Notes: generated by a model from the letters alone, not told the origin. A stretch of 64,000 nt of DNA from Chitinophaga pinensis DSM 2588 (GCF_000024005.1 NC_013132.1:3280001-3344000), one strand, 5' to 3'. Shown: positions 44,994-55,871, counted from the first letter of the stretch. Program-made: numbers and translations.

Positions 44994-47900
44994 TTAAAAA
45001 GTGGCATTAATACCGAATGTGATAACCCGTTGCTGGAAGTAGTTCATATTGCTGCTGTTATTCTCCGGATCCAGTATTTCCCTGATATGGGGAGTCCAGG
45101 TGAAGAGATTTTGCCCGGAAACGTACAGGCGGAGCGAGCTGATACTGTGACCCAGGGTTTTGGATGAGAATGTATATCCCAGCTCAGCACTACGAAGCCG
45201 CAGGTAGGATGTATTACGCATCCACCAGGATGATTGCTGTGTATTGTTGGCGGTAGGTGCGCCTGTAATTCTTGGATATAATGCGTCAGTATTGGTAGGC
45301 GTCCAGTGATCCTCGTATGCCAGCTCAGTGGCTGAGCCGGATGACTGGAAGGGCCATACAAAGTATTGGCTCACATACAGGGAACTGTGACCGGAACCCT
45401 GGAACAGCAGGTCCACGTCAAATCCCTTGTAAGACAGACGAGGCTCAAGGCCATAAATAATTTCAGGTGTACTGGAGTAACCGATGCGGGTGATGTCGTT
45501 TGCATCGATTCTGCCATCGGGTTTACCGTCTGGACCTAATAAGTCGGCATAACGTATATCTCCCGCCTTTACATTACCGAAACTGGGTACAGGAATGCCA
45601 GCTTTCAGGCTTCCATCACTATTGAAATCATTCTCCTGGAAATAGCCGATGGCCTGGAGGCCAAACTGCGTACCGTTAGGGCGTCCGGTTTGACGGCGAT
45701 TGACATTTTTGTAGGTAGCATCGTTCTCGTATACTTTCAGCAGCTTGTTACGTGCATAGGTAAAAGTACCCGTCACATCCAGTCGTAAACCGTTAGAGAA
45801 TGTTTTGCTACTGCCCAGGCTAAGGTCAATCCCCCTGTTCTGCATGATACCAGCGTTAATCAAACCTACACCAATACCATATTCTGCGGGTAAGGAGTTA
45901 CCTATGCCTACAAGCATATTGGAACGTTTTTCACTAAAATAATCTGCCTCTATACTCAATAAGCCTTTCCACAGACTTATATCAAATCCTATATCTGTTT
46001 TCCTGGCACGTTCCCAGGTGATATCAGGATTCCCCTGGAGCGCTTCTTTGATGCCTTGTGTAGTATTGCCGCCAATTACAGCAGAATTTCCATTTACATT
46101 GTAAGGACTCAGGTACTGGTAAGTCTGGATGCTGCCGCCGGAGCTGGGATATGCTCCGGATTCGCCCCAGGAACCTCGTAACTTAAGTTGATCTATCCAT
46201 GTGATCTTTTTCATGAATGCTTCTTCGGAAATACGCCAGCCGGCAGAGAATGCAGGGAAAAAGCCAAACCTGTTACCAGGTGCAAACAGGTAGCTGCCAT
46301 CGTAACGACCAGCTGCCTCGAAAAGATACTTATTGTCATAACTATAACCGATGCGGTAGACGTATCCGAGCTGGCGCTGACCGTTGGATAGTCCGGAGCT
46401 GGTTGCATCTGAAGCGGCCGGACCACCGAAGTTCAGCTCATCAATGTCCAGGTTATAGTTGATACGTTGTGCGCGGAACGTCTGATATTTTACCGAGCGA
46501 TTTTCCACGACGGCCAGCGCAGTAATATCACTTTTACCGAAGTGACCAATATAATTAAGCATTCCCTGGTAAGTAAGCGCCTTATTCATCGAAAAATCTT
46601 CGTAGAACTGGGCCTTGGAATTTCCCTGAATACCCTTCACATATTCGTATGGACGTTTGGTCGTATCCACGTTCCAGAATGGGATGGGTGTCCGGTATTC
46701 GCGCTGGAAGGAAGTTTTGTTGTTGAAGATAGGGTCCGGACCATTGTCGTAGCTAACTACTGCTTTGATACTGAGTCCTTTAACAGGTAATTGCTGATCA
46801 ATGGACAATTGGGTGATCAGGGAACTGTTTTCACTCAGGTGGTAGCCACTATGGTAAATTTCACCAATAAGCGACTGACCAATATAGCCTGTCCATAAAC
46901 CGTTGCTGTAATAAACCGGCGTTGTAGGCGCCTGACGCATGGCCTGGTCGAGAATGCTGCCCGCGCCGGTAGCAGGAAAATGCTGGTCTTCGACGTAACC
47001 ATTAGCCATCAGACTAACCTTCGTGGTTTTAGTTACGTTCGCAGTCAGACTCAGATTAGCCATATATTTATTCAAATACGTGGTACTCCACATACCATCC
47101 TGGTGCTGGTATCCGACGGACGCAAAATATTGATAGTCGCTGCCGCCACCGCTTAAAGACAGGTTGTGATAAGTAATTGGCCGGTTAGGCTTAATAATGT
47201 CGTCAAGCGGGTGACCGTCAGGGTGGCCATCGGGATCAGAATGGTCTCTGAACTTCTGAATATCTTCTGCGCTGTAGGCGGCAGGCTGTCCATCGTTGGC
47301 ATTTGCCTCGTTACGCAGCATTGCATACTGGTAAGAGTTTACAAACTTAGGTACGCGCGTAGGGTTCTGAAATCCATAATATCCATTGTAAGCCAGTGTA
47401 GGTTTACCAGCCTTACCTGTTTTGGTCGTTACCAGAATTACACCATTGGCCCCTGCAACGCCATAAGGCGCCACTGCAGCCGCATCTTTTAATACGGTAA
47501 AAGTTGCTACTGTATTAGGGTCCAGCCGGCTGAAATCACGGGGTACACCATCCACGATAAGCAGTGGAGCAGTACTTCCGATGGAGCCGGCACCACGGAT
47601 CTGGATATTAGAGGCATCAAAGCCCGGCTCTGCAGAACCCTGAGTGGCAATAAGTCCTGATACTCTTCCCACTAAGCTGTTGCTCAGATTCACGACCGGT
47701 TTGTTAGCAATCTCGGCAGTCTTAATAGTCGATATAGCTGCAGTCAGGGAAGTTCGTTTCTGTGTACCATAACCTACTACAACCACATCGTTTAGTACTT
47801 TAGCTGATTCCTGCAGCTGAACATTTATAACTGCTCTGCCAGCGACCGGTATCTGCTGGCTTTCATAGCCTAAAAAAGAAACCACCAGTGTAGCCTTATC

Positions 47901-48131
47901 TGGTGCTTTCAGCGTAAAGTGTCCGATTGCGTCTGTTTGCGTGCCCGTGTTTGTCCCTTTTATTAAAATACTAGCGCCCGGTATTGGTTGGCCGGAGGCG
48001 TCCGTTATCAGTCCGGCGACTGTTATATCTGCGCCAAGTGACAGTAATGGTAAAAATAAAATCAGCAACAAGGTTACGCCGGAAAGCCACCGCTTATTAA
48101 AGCTGTTTCCGTCGGTTGGTGTTCGTTTCAT
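44994..48131 (-). CDS. SusC/RagA family TonB-dependent outer-membrane transporter
   Basis: 1045 residues. A signal peptide (to about 34) is followed by a carboxypeptidase-D-like plug domain (TVAGLITDASGQPIPGASILIKGTNTG), a TonB-box region (VVVGYGTQKRTSLT), the plug (GLIATQGSAEPGFDASNIQIRGAGSIG, then PLLIVDGVPRD) and a 22-strand barrel that ends in QQRVITFGINATF with a terminal Phe. It takes up oligosaccharides with the SusD partner. It is divergent from the HTCS gene across 240 bases, which must hold the induced promoter. Confidence 0.96.
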   Translation of the reverse strand: MKRTPTDGNSFNKRWLSGVTLLLILFLPLLSLGADITVAGLITDASGQPIPGASILIKGTNTGTQTDAIGHFTLKAPDKATLVVSFLGYESQQIPVAGRAVINVQLQESAKVLNDVVVVGYGTQKRTSLTAAISTIKTAEIANKPVVNLSNSLVGRVSGLIATQGSAEPGFDASNIQIRGAGSIGSTAPLLIVDGVPRDFSRLDPNTVATFTVLKDAAAVAPYGVAGANGVILVTTKTGKAGKPTLAYNGYYGFQNPTRVPKFVNSYQYAMLRNEANANDGQPAAYSAEDIQKFRDHSDPDGHPDGHPLDDIIKPNRPITYHNLSLSGGGSDYQYFASVGYQHQDGMWSTTYLNKYMANLSLTANVTKTTKVSLMANGYVEDQHFPATGAGSILDQAMRQAPTTPVYYSNGLWTGYIGQSLIGEIYHSGYHLSENSSLITQLSIDQQLPVKGLSIKAVVSYDNGPDPIFNNKTSFQREYRTPIPFWNVDTTKRPYEYVKGIQGNSKAQFYEDFSMNKALTYQGMLNYIGHFGKSDITALAVVENRSVKYQTFRAQRINYNLDIDELNFGGPAASDATSSGLSNGQRQLGYVYRIGYSYDNKYLFEAAGRYDGSYLFAPGNRFGFFPAFSAGWRISEEAFMKKITWIDQLKLRGSWGESGAYPSSGGSIQTYQYLSPYNVNGNSAVIGGNTTQGIKEALQGNPDITWERARKTDIGFDISLWKGLLSIEADYFSEKRSNMLVGIGNSLPAEYGIGVGLINAGIMQNRGIDLSLGSSKTFSNGLRLDVTGTFTYARNKLLKVYENDATYKNVNRRQTGRPNGTQFGLQAIGYFQENDFNSDGSLKAGIPVPSFGNVKAGDIRYADLLGPDGKPDGRIDANDITRIGYSSTPEIIYGLEPRLSYKGFDVDLLFQGSGHSSLYVSQYFVWPFQSSGSATELAYEDHWTPTNTDALYPRITGAPTANNTQQSSWWMRNTSYLRLRSAELGYTFSSKTLGHSISSLRLYVSGQNLFTWTPHIREILDPENNSSNMNYFQQRVITFGINATF

Positions 48132-48371
48132 GCGTGGATGTTTTGTAACTGGAATTTGATAATGATGGTATAAGATTGTAGAAACTCAAAATTGAGAAAA
48201 GTAGGGGTAGGCAGTTTGCCTTTGTATGCATATGACCAACACTTTTGTACTTATTTTCTATAGGAGTGGATAATATGCGCTTGCCAGATCGTACATTTTT
48301 CTGTCACTATCATACATCTGATAGGTAAGAATTCCAACTGTAGCGTGTTTTGCGGTTTTTAATTTGTAAAC

Positions 48372-51300
48372 TTGCCAGTGATTGTATTAAACCAAAAACG
48401 CTCAGTTCTGCCGTACAGATATTTTTTGAAAGTGTTGTTGTCAGGGTTGATCATGTTGATGACAACCAGGCAGCATGTATTGGGACAATCATACCCTTAC
48501 CATTTTAACGCCCTCACGGTAGATGAGGGACTTTCTCATACAGATGCTACTGACATTGTGCAGGATCGATGGGGATACATCTGGGTGTCGACTCTTTTTG
48601 GCATCAACAAATTTGATGGATACAACGTCCGGAGATATTATAATAGTAATATACCCCTGAATAATGCTTACCGCAATCGCGTGATCTGTATGGCAGTCGA
48701 CAGTACCGGCTTTTTGTGGTTGGGTACAGAAGCCGGTTTTCAGCGTTTTGATACCCGTACAAGTCAATATATCGATTACCCGGTTAGCCAGGGATCGTCA
48801 GCGAATGACCTTACGAAAATTGTGATCTCCTCATCACATACCTTTTACGCCCTCGCTAGCAAAGATCAGCTGCGCTGTTATTTGCTGAAAGGCACAACCC
48901 TACAGGAGAAGAAGCTGCATCTGCCTGAAGGCGTCGGCATCAGTGACATAGCTATGGACGTCGGGGGACAGCTCTATCTGGCTACTACAAGTGGCTTATG
49001 GGTGCTGGGCGAAAATGGTATTGCGCATATGATAAAAGTGGCAGGTTGCGCCGAAAATCACTTCAGCAAACTCTTTATTGACCAAAACCGACACCTGTTA
49101 CTCGCTACGGGTGAAAGACTTTACCTGGTTCAGACAGTGGGCGACTACCCGAGCGTGGTCAAAACTGCTGCCATTCGTGGTGAGGTGAGCGATATGGTGC
49201 AGGAGGCGGGAGGCAATTACTGGATTAATAGCAGTCAGCGTCTGACAAGATTGGATAAAAACCTGGTTTTTGTTCAGGAGATCAATAATGAAAGTCCCAT
49301 TAAATACGTCGATCTAAGCGGACTTCAAAGCCTTTTCATTGACAAATCTCAATGTATATGGACCGTCAGTTTTGGCAATGGGGTACAATATGCTGACCTT
49401 AATGAAAAGAAATTTTATACCCTTCAGCACCTGCCGGAAACTCCCTACTCTCTTTCGGGTAGCTATGTGCGGGCCATTCTGGACGAGAACGGGAAGGATC
49501 TCTGGGTAGGCACAAGCGATCATGGGCTGAACCACTATGATCTTCAGAAGCAGCAGGTGGTACAGGTATATAACAATTATAATAGTACGGTGCGTCTGCC
49601 TGAGAATACAATCACGGCACTGGCAACTGACAATGAGCATAATTTGTGGATAGGGGGGCAGAGCGGTATTACTGTCATGCGCCCCAATCGCCAGGAACTT
49701 TGGCGACCACCGGGGGCAGAGAATTTTCCTGCACATGTTATAGATGTATTGGCCAAAGATTGCTTTGGTAATATCTGGTTTGGTGACCATACACATAAAT
49801 TTGGCGTAATCTTTAAAGACGCCGTAGGGAAATACCATGTAAAAGAATACGGGGAAAGCTTTTTTATACATGCAGATTCCGTGAAGCCCCAGTTGATGAT
49901 TTCCAGTACACATGGCCTGAAGCGACTTATAATAGATAAGGAAGGTAATATTGTAAAAAGCTGGAGCTACGAAGCTACTGGTAAACCTAATTCACTTAGT
50001 TCCAACTATACTTATCCGATTGCAAAACAGAACGACAGTATATATTGGATAGGAACTATCGGCGGCGGACTGAACCGCATAATCCTCCGTGCTGATGATA
50101 CTTACGCCATTACCCAGTTTACTAAAGGTGTTTTTAAAGATGTAGAAGGACTGGAAGTAGATGATAAAGGTTTTATATGGCTGGCAGGCAATGGTCTGCA
50201 ACGTTTAGATCCGCGTACTGGTGCGGTAATTCGCTATGATAAAAAAGACGGACTACAGGGAAACAGCTTCAAGGTTAATTCTTCCTGCCGCGGAGCCAAT
50301 GGAATGTTATTCTTCGGTGGTATAAACGGGTTGAATTATTTCCAGCCATTGGAGATCACAGCCAACCCTATAGCTGCCGTCCCACAAATTAGCCGCCTTT
50401 CTGTGAACAACGAAGCTGCGGACTCTGCCCGTTATATCACAAACGTCGCCGCAGTACGCCTTAATTATCTGCAGAATAATTTCGTAATTTTCTTTAGTGC
50501 CATGCACTATGCGAACCCTTTGAAATGTCGCTTCCGGTATATGTTGAAAGGCTACGATCACGTCTGGCAATATACAGATGGTAACCATGCCAGCGCCGCT
50601 TATAGTAACCTTGACTTTACTGAGTACAAATTCATAGTAGAAGCCTCTAATAATGATGGCGTCTGGAATAGTCAGCAGGCCAGCGTAACTATTATTATGA
50701 TACCACCATGGTGGAAGAGCTTCCCGGCGAAGCTATTTTACATTTTACTTATTATGGCGGTCCTGGTAGGTATTTATATTTATCAGGCCCGGTGGTACCG
50801 GCTTAAGAATGAGCTTCTACTGCGTGCCGTAGCAGAACGACAAAGAGAAGACATTCATCAGCAGCGTGAGCAAATGTACCAGCAACAATTACAGTTATTT
50901 ACAAATATCTCCCATGAATTCCGTACACCCTTAACGCTTATCCGTGGTCCACTTGAATACCTGATCTCACATGATGGCCAGTCAACACATTTACATGCTT
51001 ACCAGCTCATGCTACGCAATGTGAAACGGTTGATCAATCTTGTAAGTGAACTGATGAATTTTAAAAAGGTAGCAGATGGCGCTATCCGCCTACAGGTACA
51101 GCCTATGTCAATAGATGAATTTTGCCAGAGCCTATATACAGAGTTTGGAGCTCTAGCAGAGAGTAAAAATATAGCCTTTAATATCACAGGCGATATAGGC
51201 CAACGGGATATTATAAGCTATTTTGACGCACAGGTACTTGAGAAGATTTTGCTGAATCTGTTAAATAACGCTTTTAAATATACAAGCAACGGTGGTAAGG

Positions 51301-52502
51301 TGACCATGCAGTATTTTCTGGATGAGGATAAGTTTAAACCATCTTTTGATACGGGCTTCCGATTGCCAAATGAGTTTAAGGCCAGCAAATATATTTATTT
51401 CCTGGTCTCCGATAGTGGTATTGGAATTTCAGAAGCATCTATTCAAAGCATATTTGATCGTTATTACAGGGTGAGCAACCATCACCTGGGATCTGGTGTT
51501 GGCCTGGCTTTAGTAAAGAGTCTTACTCAATTACACAAAGGAGAGATAGCCGTATTTAGTGAGCGGAATAAGGGCACGGAATTTCTGGTGGCCTTACCCT
51601 GGGGTAAAGAAAACTACAGCGCTGGTGAGATCATAGAGCCCGGAAGTATGTCGGGGTCGCAGTTGGAGCAGCTGGATAGTCCAACGCCATTATTGTCAAA
51701 GCCTGTGCCTACGGCGCCAATGAGTACCCGAAAAGCCAGGCATATCCTGTTAGTGGAAGATAACCAGGAGCTACGTACCTTTTTGCGCGAATCGCTCGAA
51801 CCATATTACCATATACATGAAGCCGCGGATGGAAATAGTGCAATGACTATAGCCACAGAACTTAATCCTGACCTGATAATAAGTGATGTAATGATGCCGG
51901 GCGGGAATGGTATCGACTTGTGTAAACACATTAAACAAACCTTCGAGACCAGCCATATTCCTTTCGTAATTTTATCTGCCAGGGATGGGTTGGAAACCAA
52001 AATAGAAGGTCTGAAGTCAGGGGCTGATTACTATTTTGCAAAGCCACTGAATATGTCCCTCCTTCTGTTGACTATTAATAATATTTTTGAGCAGAATTCG
52101 AAACTGAAACAGCGCTATACGAAAGATCATCTCATAGAGGCCACGGAATTAGTGCATTCAGAAAAAGACAAGGATTTCATGAATACATTGCTCCAGATTA
52201 TTGAGGAAAATATACAAAACCCTGAGCTGGAAGTGGAATTCCTGTGTATGCGTATGAACATAAGTCGTACAAAGCTTTACCAGAAAATCAAAGGCATTTC
52301 AGGACAGTCCGTTGGCGAATTTATTAAGACAATTCGTTTAAAACAGGCTATTTATATTATGACACACGAGGATATAACGCTGTCAGAAGTCGCCGACAGA
52401 ATAGGGCTACAGAGCAGTTCGTACTTTTCACGGATGTTTAAGAAAGAATATGGAAGCACTCCTTCCGAATTTGTAAAAGGTCTGAGAAACGCATCAAAAT
52501 AG
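48372..52502 (+). CDS. Hybrid two-component system regulator (HTCS) of the PUL
   Basis: 1376 residues. The start is a TTG at 48372 (GTG 48378 also fits); the signal peptide LPYRYFLKVLLSGLIMLMTTRQ needs one of these because the first ATG is at 48450. Two seven-bladed Reg_prop propellers (about 40-700), a Y_Y_Y domain (705-775), one transmembrane helix (about 789-807), HisKA with H848 in ISHEFRTPLTLI, HATPase (NLLNNAFKYT, DSGIGIS), a receiver with D1172 in IISDVMMPGGNG and a C-terminal AraC-type HTH. It senses an oligosaccharide and activates the adjacent SusC/D genes, as in other PULs. Confidence 0.94.
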   Translation: MPVIVLNQKRSVLPYRYFLKVLLSGLIMLMTTRQHVLGQSYPYHFNALTVDEGLSHTDATDIVQDRWGYIWVSTLFGINKFDGYNVRRYYNSNIPLNNAYRNRVICMAVDSTGFLWLGTEAGFQRFDTRTSQYIDYPVSQGSSANDLTKIVISSSHTFYALASKDQLRCYLLKGTTLQEKKLHLPEGVGISDIAMDVGGQLYLATTSGLWVLGENGIAHMIKVAGCAENHFSKLFIDQNRHLLLATGERLYLVQTVGDYPSVVKTAAIRGEVSDMVQEAGGNYWINSSQRLTRLDKNLVFVQEINNESPIKYVDLSGLQSLFIDKSQCIWTVSFGNGVQYADLNEKKFYTLQHLPETPYSLSGSYVRAILDENGKDLWVGTSDHGLNHYDLQKQQVVQVYNNYNSTVRLPENTITALATDNEHNLWIGGQSGITVMRPNRQELWRPPGAENFPAHVIDVLAKDCFGNIWFGDHTHKFGVIFKDAVGKYHVKEYGESFFIHADSVKPQLMISSTHGLKRLIIDKEGNIVKSWSYEATGKPNSLSSNYTYPIAKQNDSIYWIGTIGGGLNRIILRADDTYAITQFTKGVFKDVEGLEVDDKGFIWLAGNGLQRLDPRTGAVIRYDKKDGLQGNSFKVNSSCRGANGMLFFGGINGLNYFQPLEITANPIAAVPQISRLSVNNEAADSARYITNVAAVRLNYLQNNFVIFFSAMHYANPLKCRFRYMLKGYDHVWQYTDGNHASAAYSNLDFTEYKFIVEASNNDGVWNSQQASVTIIMIPPWWKSFPAKLFYILLIMAVLVGIYIYQARWYRLKNELLLRAVAERQREDIHQQREQMYQQQLQLFTNISHEFRTPLTLIRGPLEYLISHDGQSTHLHAYQLMLRNVKRLINLVSELMNFKKVADGAIRLQVQPMSIDEFCQSLYTEFGALAESKNIAFNITGDIGQRDIISYFDAQVLEKILLNLLNNAFKYTSNGGKVTMQYFLDEDKFKPSFDTGFRLPNEFKASKYIYFLVSDSGIGISEASIQSIFDRYYRVSNHHLGSGVGLALVKSLTQLHKGEIAVFSERNKGTEFLVALPWGKENYSAGEIIEPGSMSGSQLEQLDSPTPLLSKPVPTAPMSTRKARHILLVEDNQELRTFLRESLEPYYHIHEAADGNSAMTIATELNPDLIISDVMMPGGNGIDLCKHIKQTFETSHIPFVILSARDGLETKIEGLKSGADYYFAKPLNMSLLLLTINNIFEQNSKLKQRYTKDHLIEATELVHSEKDKDFMNTLLQIIEENIQNPELEVEFLCMRMNISRTKLYQKIKGISGQSVGEFIKTIRLKQAIYIMTHEDITLSEVADRIGLQSSSYFSRMFKKEYGSTPSEFVKGLRNASK

Positions 52503-53093
52503 GGAATCAGCAATAGACAATCTCCACTCACTGTTTCAGAGAATAGTTTTATACTAGTATTGGAAGAATGTTGGCTTTATAAGAAACCTCTTTAAGTGAG
52601 ACATAAGACCAGTTTGATTTTTGTACTTTTATGTCTATGAAAATAGACAGAGAGGAGTATCCTGATCCGGCTGCGGTTCCGGAAAATAAAGGAAAGCATA
52701 TCATACACACCGGAGGAGCTCATTCTTCTTATCTGCAGCTTCCGGTCAAATCAATATAATACTGTTGGTGCAGATCTCCTAATACTGGTTTCTCTATTAA
52801 GAGATAGAGATCTGCATTATCATAATCAGTTAGTCCATCTACCGTTATTTCTACCATTTTCCCCCTGCCCAGGAGGCCTTTCGGACCTGAATTTTTCATT
52901 TTCTTCCACATTTACACAACAAAGGGCAACAAAATACTTTACGTCAAAAAATATGGACGAATGGGCAAGCCCCTGAAGGTTGAATGTTTGTTATTTGCAT
53001 CATCCCCATCTGAAAAAACCACTATGGAACCCTAAAGATGCAGGGATACCTATATATAATCGAAATTTTAAACCTCTAAAGAAAATTCCATTT
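52503..53093. other. Intergenic region before GH76 gene
   Basis: About 590 bases. It holds a weak 60-codon minus frame (52729-52911) and a 42-codon plus frame (52631-52759, preceded by TTTTTGTACTTTT), neither convincing enough to call confidently. No terminator is evident after the HTCS gene. Confidence 0.35.
52729..52911 (-). CDS. Small hypothetical protein (uncertain)
   Basis: 60 residues: MWKKMKNSGPKGLLGRGKMV, then EITVDGLTDYDNADLYLLIEKPVLGDLHQQ. Composition is plausible for a real protein, but there is no clear promoter or ribosome site and no recognised family. It overlaps a weak plus-strand frame. Low certainty. Confidence 0.3.
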   Translation of the reverse strand: MWKKMKNSGPKGLLGRGKMVEITVDGLTDYDNADLYLLIEKPVLGDLHQQYYIDLTGSCR

Positions 53094-54701
53094 ATGAAAA
53101 CACTGAAAAGCAACCTTTTCGGAGTTGCAGTCACATTTGCAAGTGTGCTTCTGCTACTCAGTTCCTGTAAGAAAGCAGAGCAATCACTGCCCGTAGACAA
53201 GCTGGATCTGACAACAAAGTCAGCGGCCAACGCATTATTGCTGGTGGAAGCTAACCCTAATGCCGATGCGGCGTTCAATTCATTCAATTCGAGTTTTCTG
53301 GTTTCTTCCGGAACAACTCAATATTACAAAGAGGCCCTGAATGTTTCGGGCAAGGATTATTTCTGGCGCCAGGCGCTGGATATTCAGATGGTCGAAGACG
53401 TTTACCTGCGCACGCAGAGTAGTGCTCATAGAACTCTGATAACCAATATGCTGAATACCTTTCTACAGCAGAACCAGGGCAGCGGCGGATTATATGACTG
53501 GAACTGGAATGATTTCAATGATGACCTTCAGTGGGCAGGTATTGCCTTTGCACGGGGTTACCAGATAACCGGCAACACTACCTATCTTAATCAGGCGAAA
53601 TATGCCTTTGATCGTAGTTATAACCGCGGTTGGACAACTGAACTGGGCGGAGGCGTCTGGTGGGATGTTAACCACGAAAGTAAATCCGGACTGAGTAACA
53701 ACCCTGAAATGATTCTGGGCTGTTATATCTATGAGGCCACGAAGGATATCGGCTATCTGAACAAAGTGATAGCGATATACAATTGGGTAAAGGCTACACT
53801 CTATAATTCAGCTACGGGTGCTGTATATGAGAATATCCGTCCTGATGGAACAGTCAGCGCCGATGCCAATGTTTATAATATTGGTGCTTTTGTCAGTGCA
53901 GCCAATCACCTTCACCGCCTGACCGGAAATGCTGTGTATTACGATGATGCCAAACGGTCAGTGGATTATGTAAGGAACAATAAGACGGTCAACGGAATTA
54001 TGACAAATGGACAACGTCAGGGTACCTGGCAGTCCGAATTTATCAGGGGACTGGGCGAATTTGTTCGGGATAACAATCTTTGGAGTACCTATTACACCTG
54101 GATGAAACAGAATGCTGATGCCGCCTGGAATATACGCCGCACAGACAGAAACCTGATGTGGAACAACTGGACAACGACCACACCATCCGATAACGTTACG
54201 ACAGCGGTAGAATGTATTGGAGGCGTAATTATGCAGCAGATCACGCCGACAACGCAGCCAACTGGCATTACCAATAATTCAGTTTACAGACTGATTCCGA
54301 AGATTAACGAGAACAGTGCCCTGGATATCGCTGGTTCCGCCAGTGGTTCACTTGCCGGAATATGGGATTGGAATAACGGATTAAATCAGAAATTCCGGAT
54401 GGTATCCCTGGGATATGGTTATTTCAGACTTGTACCACAGCATAACACAGGGACGTCGCTGGATGTGACCGGAGGAAGCGCCGAGAACAACACCCCGATA
54501 GAGATATGGACAAGTAATAACAATTCATCACAGGCATTTAAAGTTGTTTACGACTATCACGGCTATTATAAATTGAAACCGAAATGTGCACCATCGAGCT
54601 GCGTTAACGTGGCAGGAGCTAATCCCGCTAATGGAACAAAGTGTGTCTTGTGGCCGGAATCCAATGTGGATCAGGAACGGTTTGCGCTGGCGGTGCAATA
54701 A
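53094..54701 (+). CDS. Glycoside hydrolase family 76 (alpha-1,6-mannanase-like) with C-terminal ricin-type domain
   Basis: 535 residues from ATG 53094; the frame upstream to 52980 begins at a TTG and is not credible. A lipoprotein signal (LLLLSSC, C25) is followed by an (alpha/alpha)6 barrel (about 60-385) with the GH76 catalytic Asp pair D143-D144 in FNDDLQWAGIAFARGY. Further barrel signatures are GGGVWWDVNHESKSGLSNN and GAVYENIRPDGTV. A ricin-type beta-trefoil (about 395-535) with repeated IW/LDVTGGSAENN and Q-x-F/W elements would bind carbohydrate. It probably cuts alpha-1,6-mannan at the cell surface, for example from fungal or yeast walls. It is beside but opposite to the SusC/D operon. 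Confidence 0.9.
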   Translation: MKTLKSNLFGVAVTFASVLLLLSSCKKAEQSLPVDKLDLTTKSAANALLLVEANPNADAAFNSFNSSFLVSSGTTQYYKEALNVSGKDYFWRQALDIQMVEDVYLRTQSSAHRTLITNMLNTFLQQNQGSGGLYDWNWNDFNDDLQWAGIAFARGYQITGNTTYLNQAKYAFDRSYNRGWTTELGGGVWWDVNHESKSGLSNNPEMILGCYIYEATKDIGYLNKVIAIYNWVKATLYNSATGAVYENIRPDGTVSADANVYNIGAFVSAANHLHRLTGNAVYYDDAKRSVDYVRNNKTVNGIMTNGQRQGTWQSEFIRGLGEFVRDNNLWSTYYTWMKQNADAAWNIRRTDRNLMWNNWTTTTPSDNVTTAVECIGGVIMQQITPTTQPTGITNNSVYRLIPKINENSALDIAGSASGSLAGIWDWNNGLNQKFRMVSLGYGYFRLVPQHNTGTSLDVTGGSAENNTPIEIWTSNNNSSQAFKVVYDYHGYYKLKPKCAPSSCVNVAGANPANGTKCVLWPESNVDQERFALAVQ

Positions 54702-54753
54702 CCTGAGCAGTATGATATGAATCGTCGTTAAAAAAGTTGACGATGGAATAAAT

Positions 54754-54790
54754 TATCCCGGTTGCTTTATGTAGCCGGGATATTTTATTT
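54754..54790 (+). terminator. Intrinsic terminator of the GH76 gene
   Basis: TATCCCGG (54754-54761) pairs with CCGGGATA (54775-54782) and is followed by TTTTATTT, 53 bases past the stop codon. Confidence 0.8.
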
Positions 54791-54920
54791 AGTGAATACC
54801 TCTGATCCTTTTTGAAAGCCATGTAAGAATCCTTGAAAGCTTACCAGGCGGTACAAGTATAAGCACTTGTGTTATTCCAGGTCAGCAGGATTTGCCGCAA
54901 TATCTACGAACTTATCGCAT

Positions 54921-54948
54921 AAAAAAAGCGCGATGTAAATCGCGCTTT
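54921..54948 (-). terminator. Terminator of tRNA-Arg
   Basis: On the minus strand AAAGCGCGAT pairs with ATCGCGCTTT around a 4-base loop, followed by seven T residues, 4 bases after the tRNA 3' end. Confidence 0.85.
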
Positions 54949-54952
54949 CTAG

Positions 54953-55026
<74 letters not shown>

Positions 55027-55119
55027 GTTTTCCAAATTTTTGCCATACATTAGCGTTTCATTTGGGAGTGCAAATCTATGTAAAAATCCATTAATTCAAA
55101 ATAAATTTTAAAAAAAAAT

Positions 55120-55791
55120 ATGGAGGTTAAAATTGAACCCAGCTGGAAGGAGGTCCTCAAAGACGAATTTCACAAAGCCTATTTCGAACAAATTGTCATG
55201 GCACTCAAGCATGAAAAAGCGGTAGGAAATACTGTTTATCCTCCTGGAAACCTGATTTTCAATGCATTCGAGCATACCCCCTTTGACAAGGTGAAGGTCG
55301 TACTGCTGGGCCAGGACCCCTATCATGGTCCCAATCAGGCCCACGGATTATGTTTTTCTGTACAGGATGGTATCAAGCCCCCGCCATCTCTGGTGAACAT
55401 CTATAAGGAGATGAAAGAAGATCTGGGCCTGCCGATCCCGCAGGGTGGTAACCTGACAAAGTGGGCTGATAATGGGGTGCTGCTACTCAACGCAATGCTC
55501 ACTGTACGGGCAAACGAGGCTGCTTCTCACAGCAAAATAGGTTGGGAGAGCTTCACGGACTCCGTGATCCGGAAAGTGTCTGATTTGAAGGAAAATGTGG
55601 TATTTATTCTTTGGGGACGTTTCGCACAGGATAAACAGGTCCTGATCGACGCTACCAAACACCATATCCTGAAAGCAGCCCATCCCTCGCCTTTTAGTGC
55701 CGATAAAGGCTTTTTTGGATGTAAACACTTCTCCAAGACGAATGAACTGCTGTCTAAGGCCGGTATTGAACCGGTGGACTGGCGTTTATAG
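55120..55791 (+). CDS. ung: Uracil-DNA glycosylase
   Basis: 223 residues. Family 1 UDG is certain: catalytic D66 in GQDPYHGPNQAHGLCFSV, NxVLLLN (WADNGVLLLNAML) and catalytic H188 in HPSPFSADKGFFGC. It removes uracil from DNA as the first step of base-excision repair. The start gives the normal N-terminus (MEVKIEPSWKEVLKDEFHKAYF). It stands alone with its own terminator, just outside the tRNA-Arg edge of the putative island. Confidence 0.98.
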   Translation: MEVKIEPSWKEVLKDEFHKAYFEQIVMALKHEKAVGNTVYPPGNLIFNAFEHTPFDKVKVVLLGQDPYHGPNQAHGLCFSVQDGIKPPPSLVNIYKEMKEDLGLPIPQGGNLTKWADNGVLLLNAMLTVRANEAASHSKIGWESFTDSVIRKVSDLKENVVFILWGRFAQDKQVLIDATKHHILKAAHPSPFSADKGFFGCKHFSKTNELLSKAGIEPVDWRL

Positions 55792-55808
55792 TCTGCAAGA
55801 TAAAAACA

Positions 55809-55846
55809 ACAAAGGCCTCGCCGGAACGGCGGGCCTTTGTGTTTTG
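55809..55846. terminator. Bidirectional terminator between ung and the adaptor gene
   Basis: ACAAAGGCC-T-CGCCG pairs with CGGCGGGCCTTTGT (one bulged base), 55809-55840, followed by GTTTTG on the plus strand and by TTGTTTTTA on the minus strand. Confidence 0.8.
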
Positions 55847-55871
55847 TTTACGTGTACTGGTGTAGGTTCAA

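Noticed and set aside
52631..52759. 42-codon plus frame
   Set aside because: A promoter-like sequence precedes it, but it is too short, unrecognised and overlaps another weak frame.
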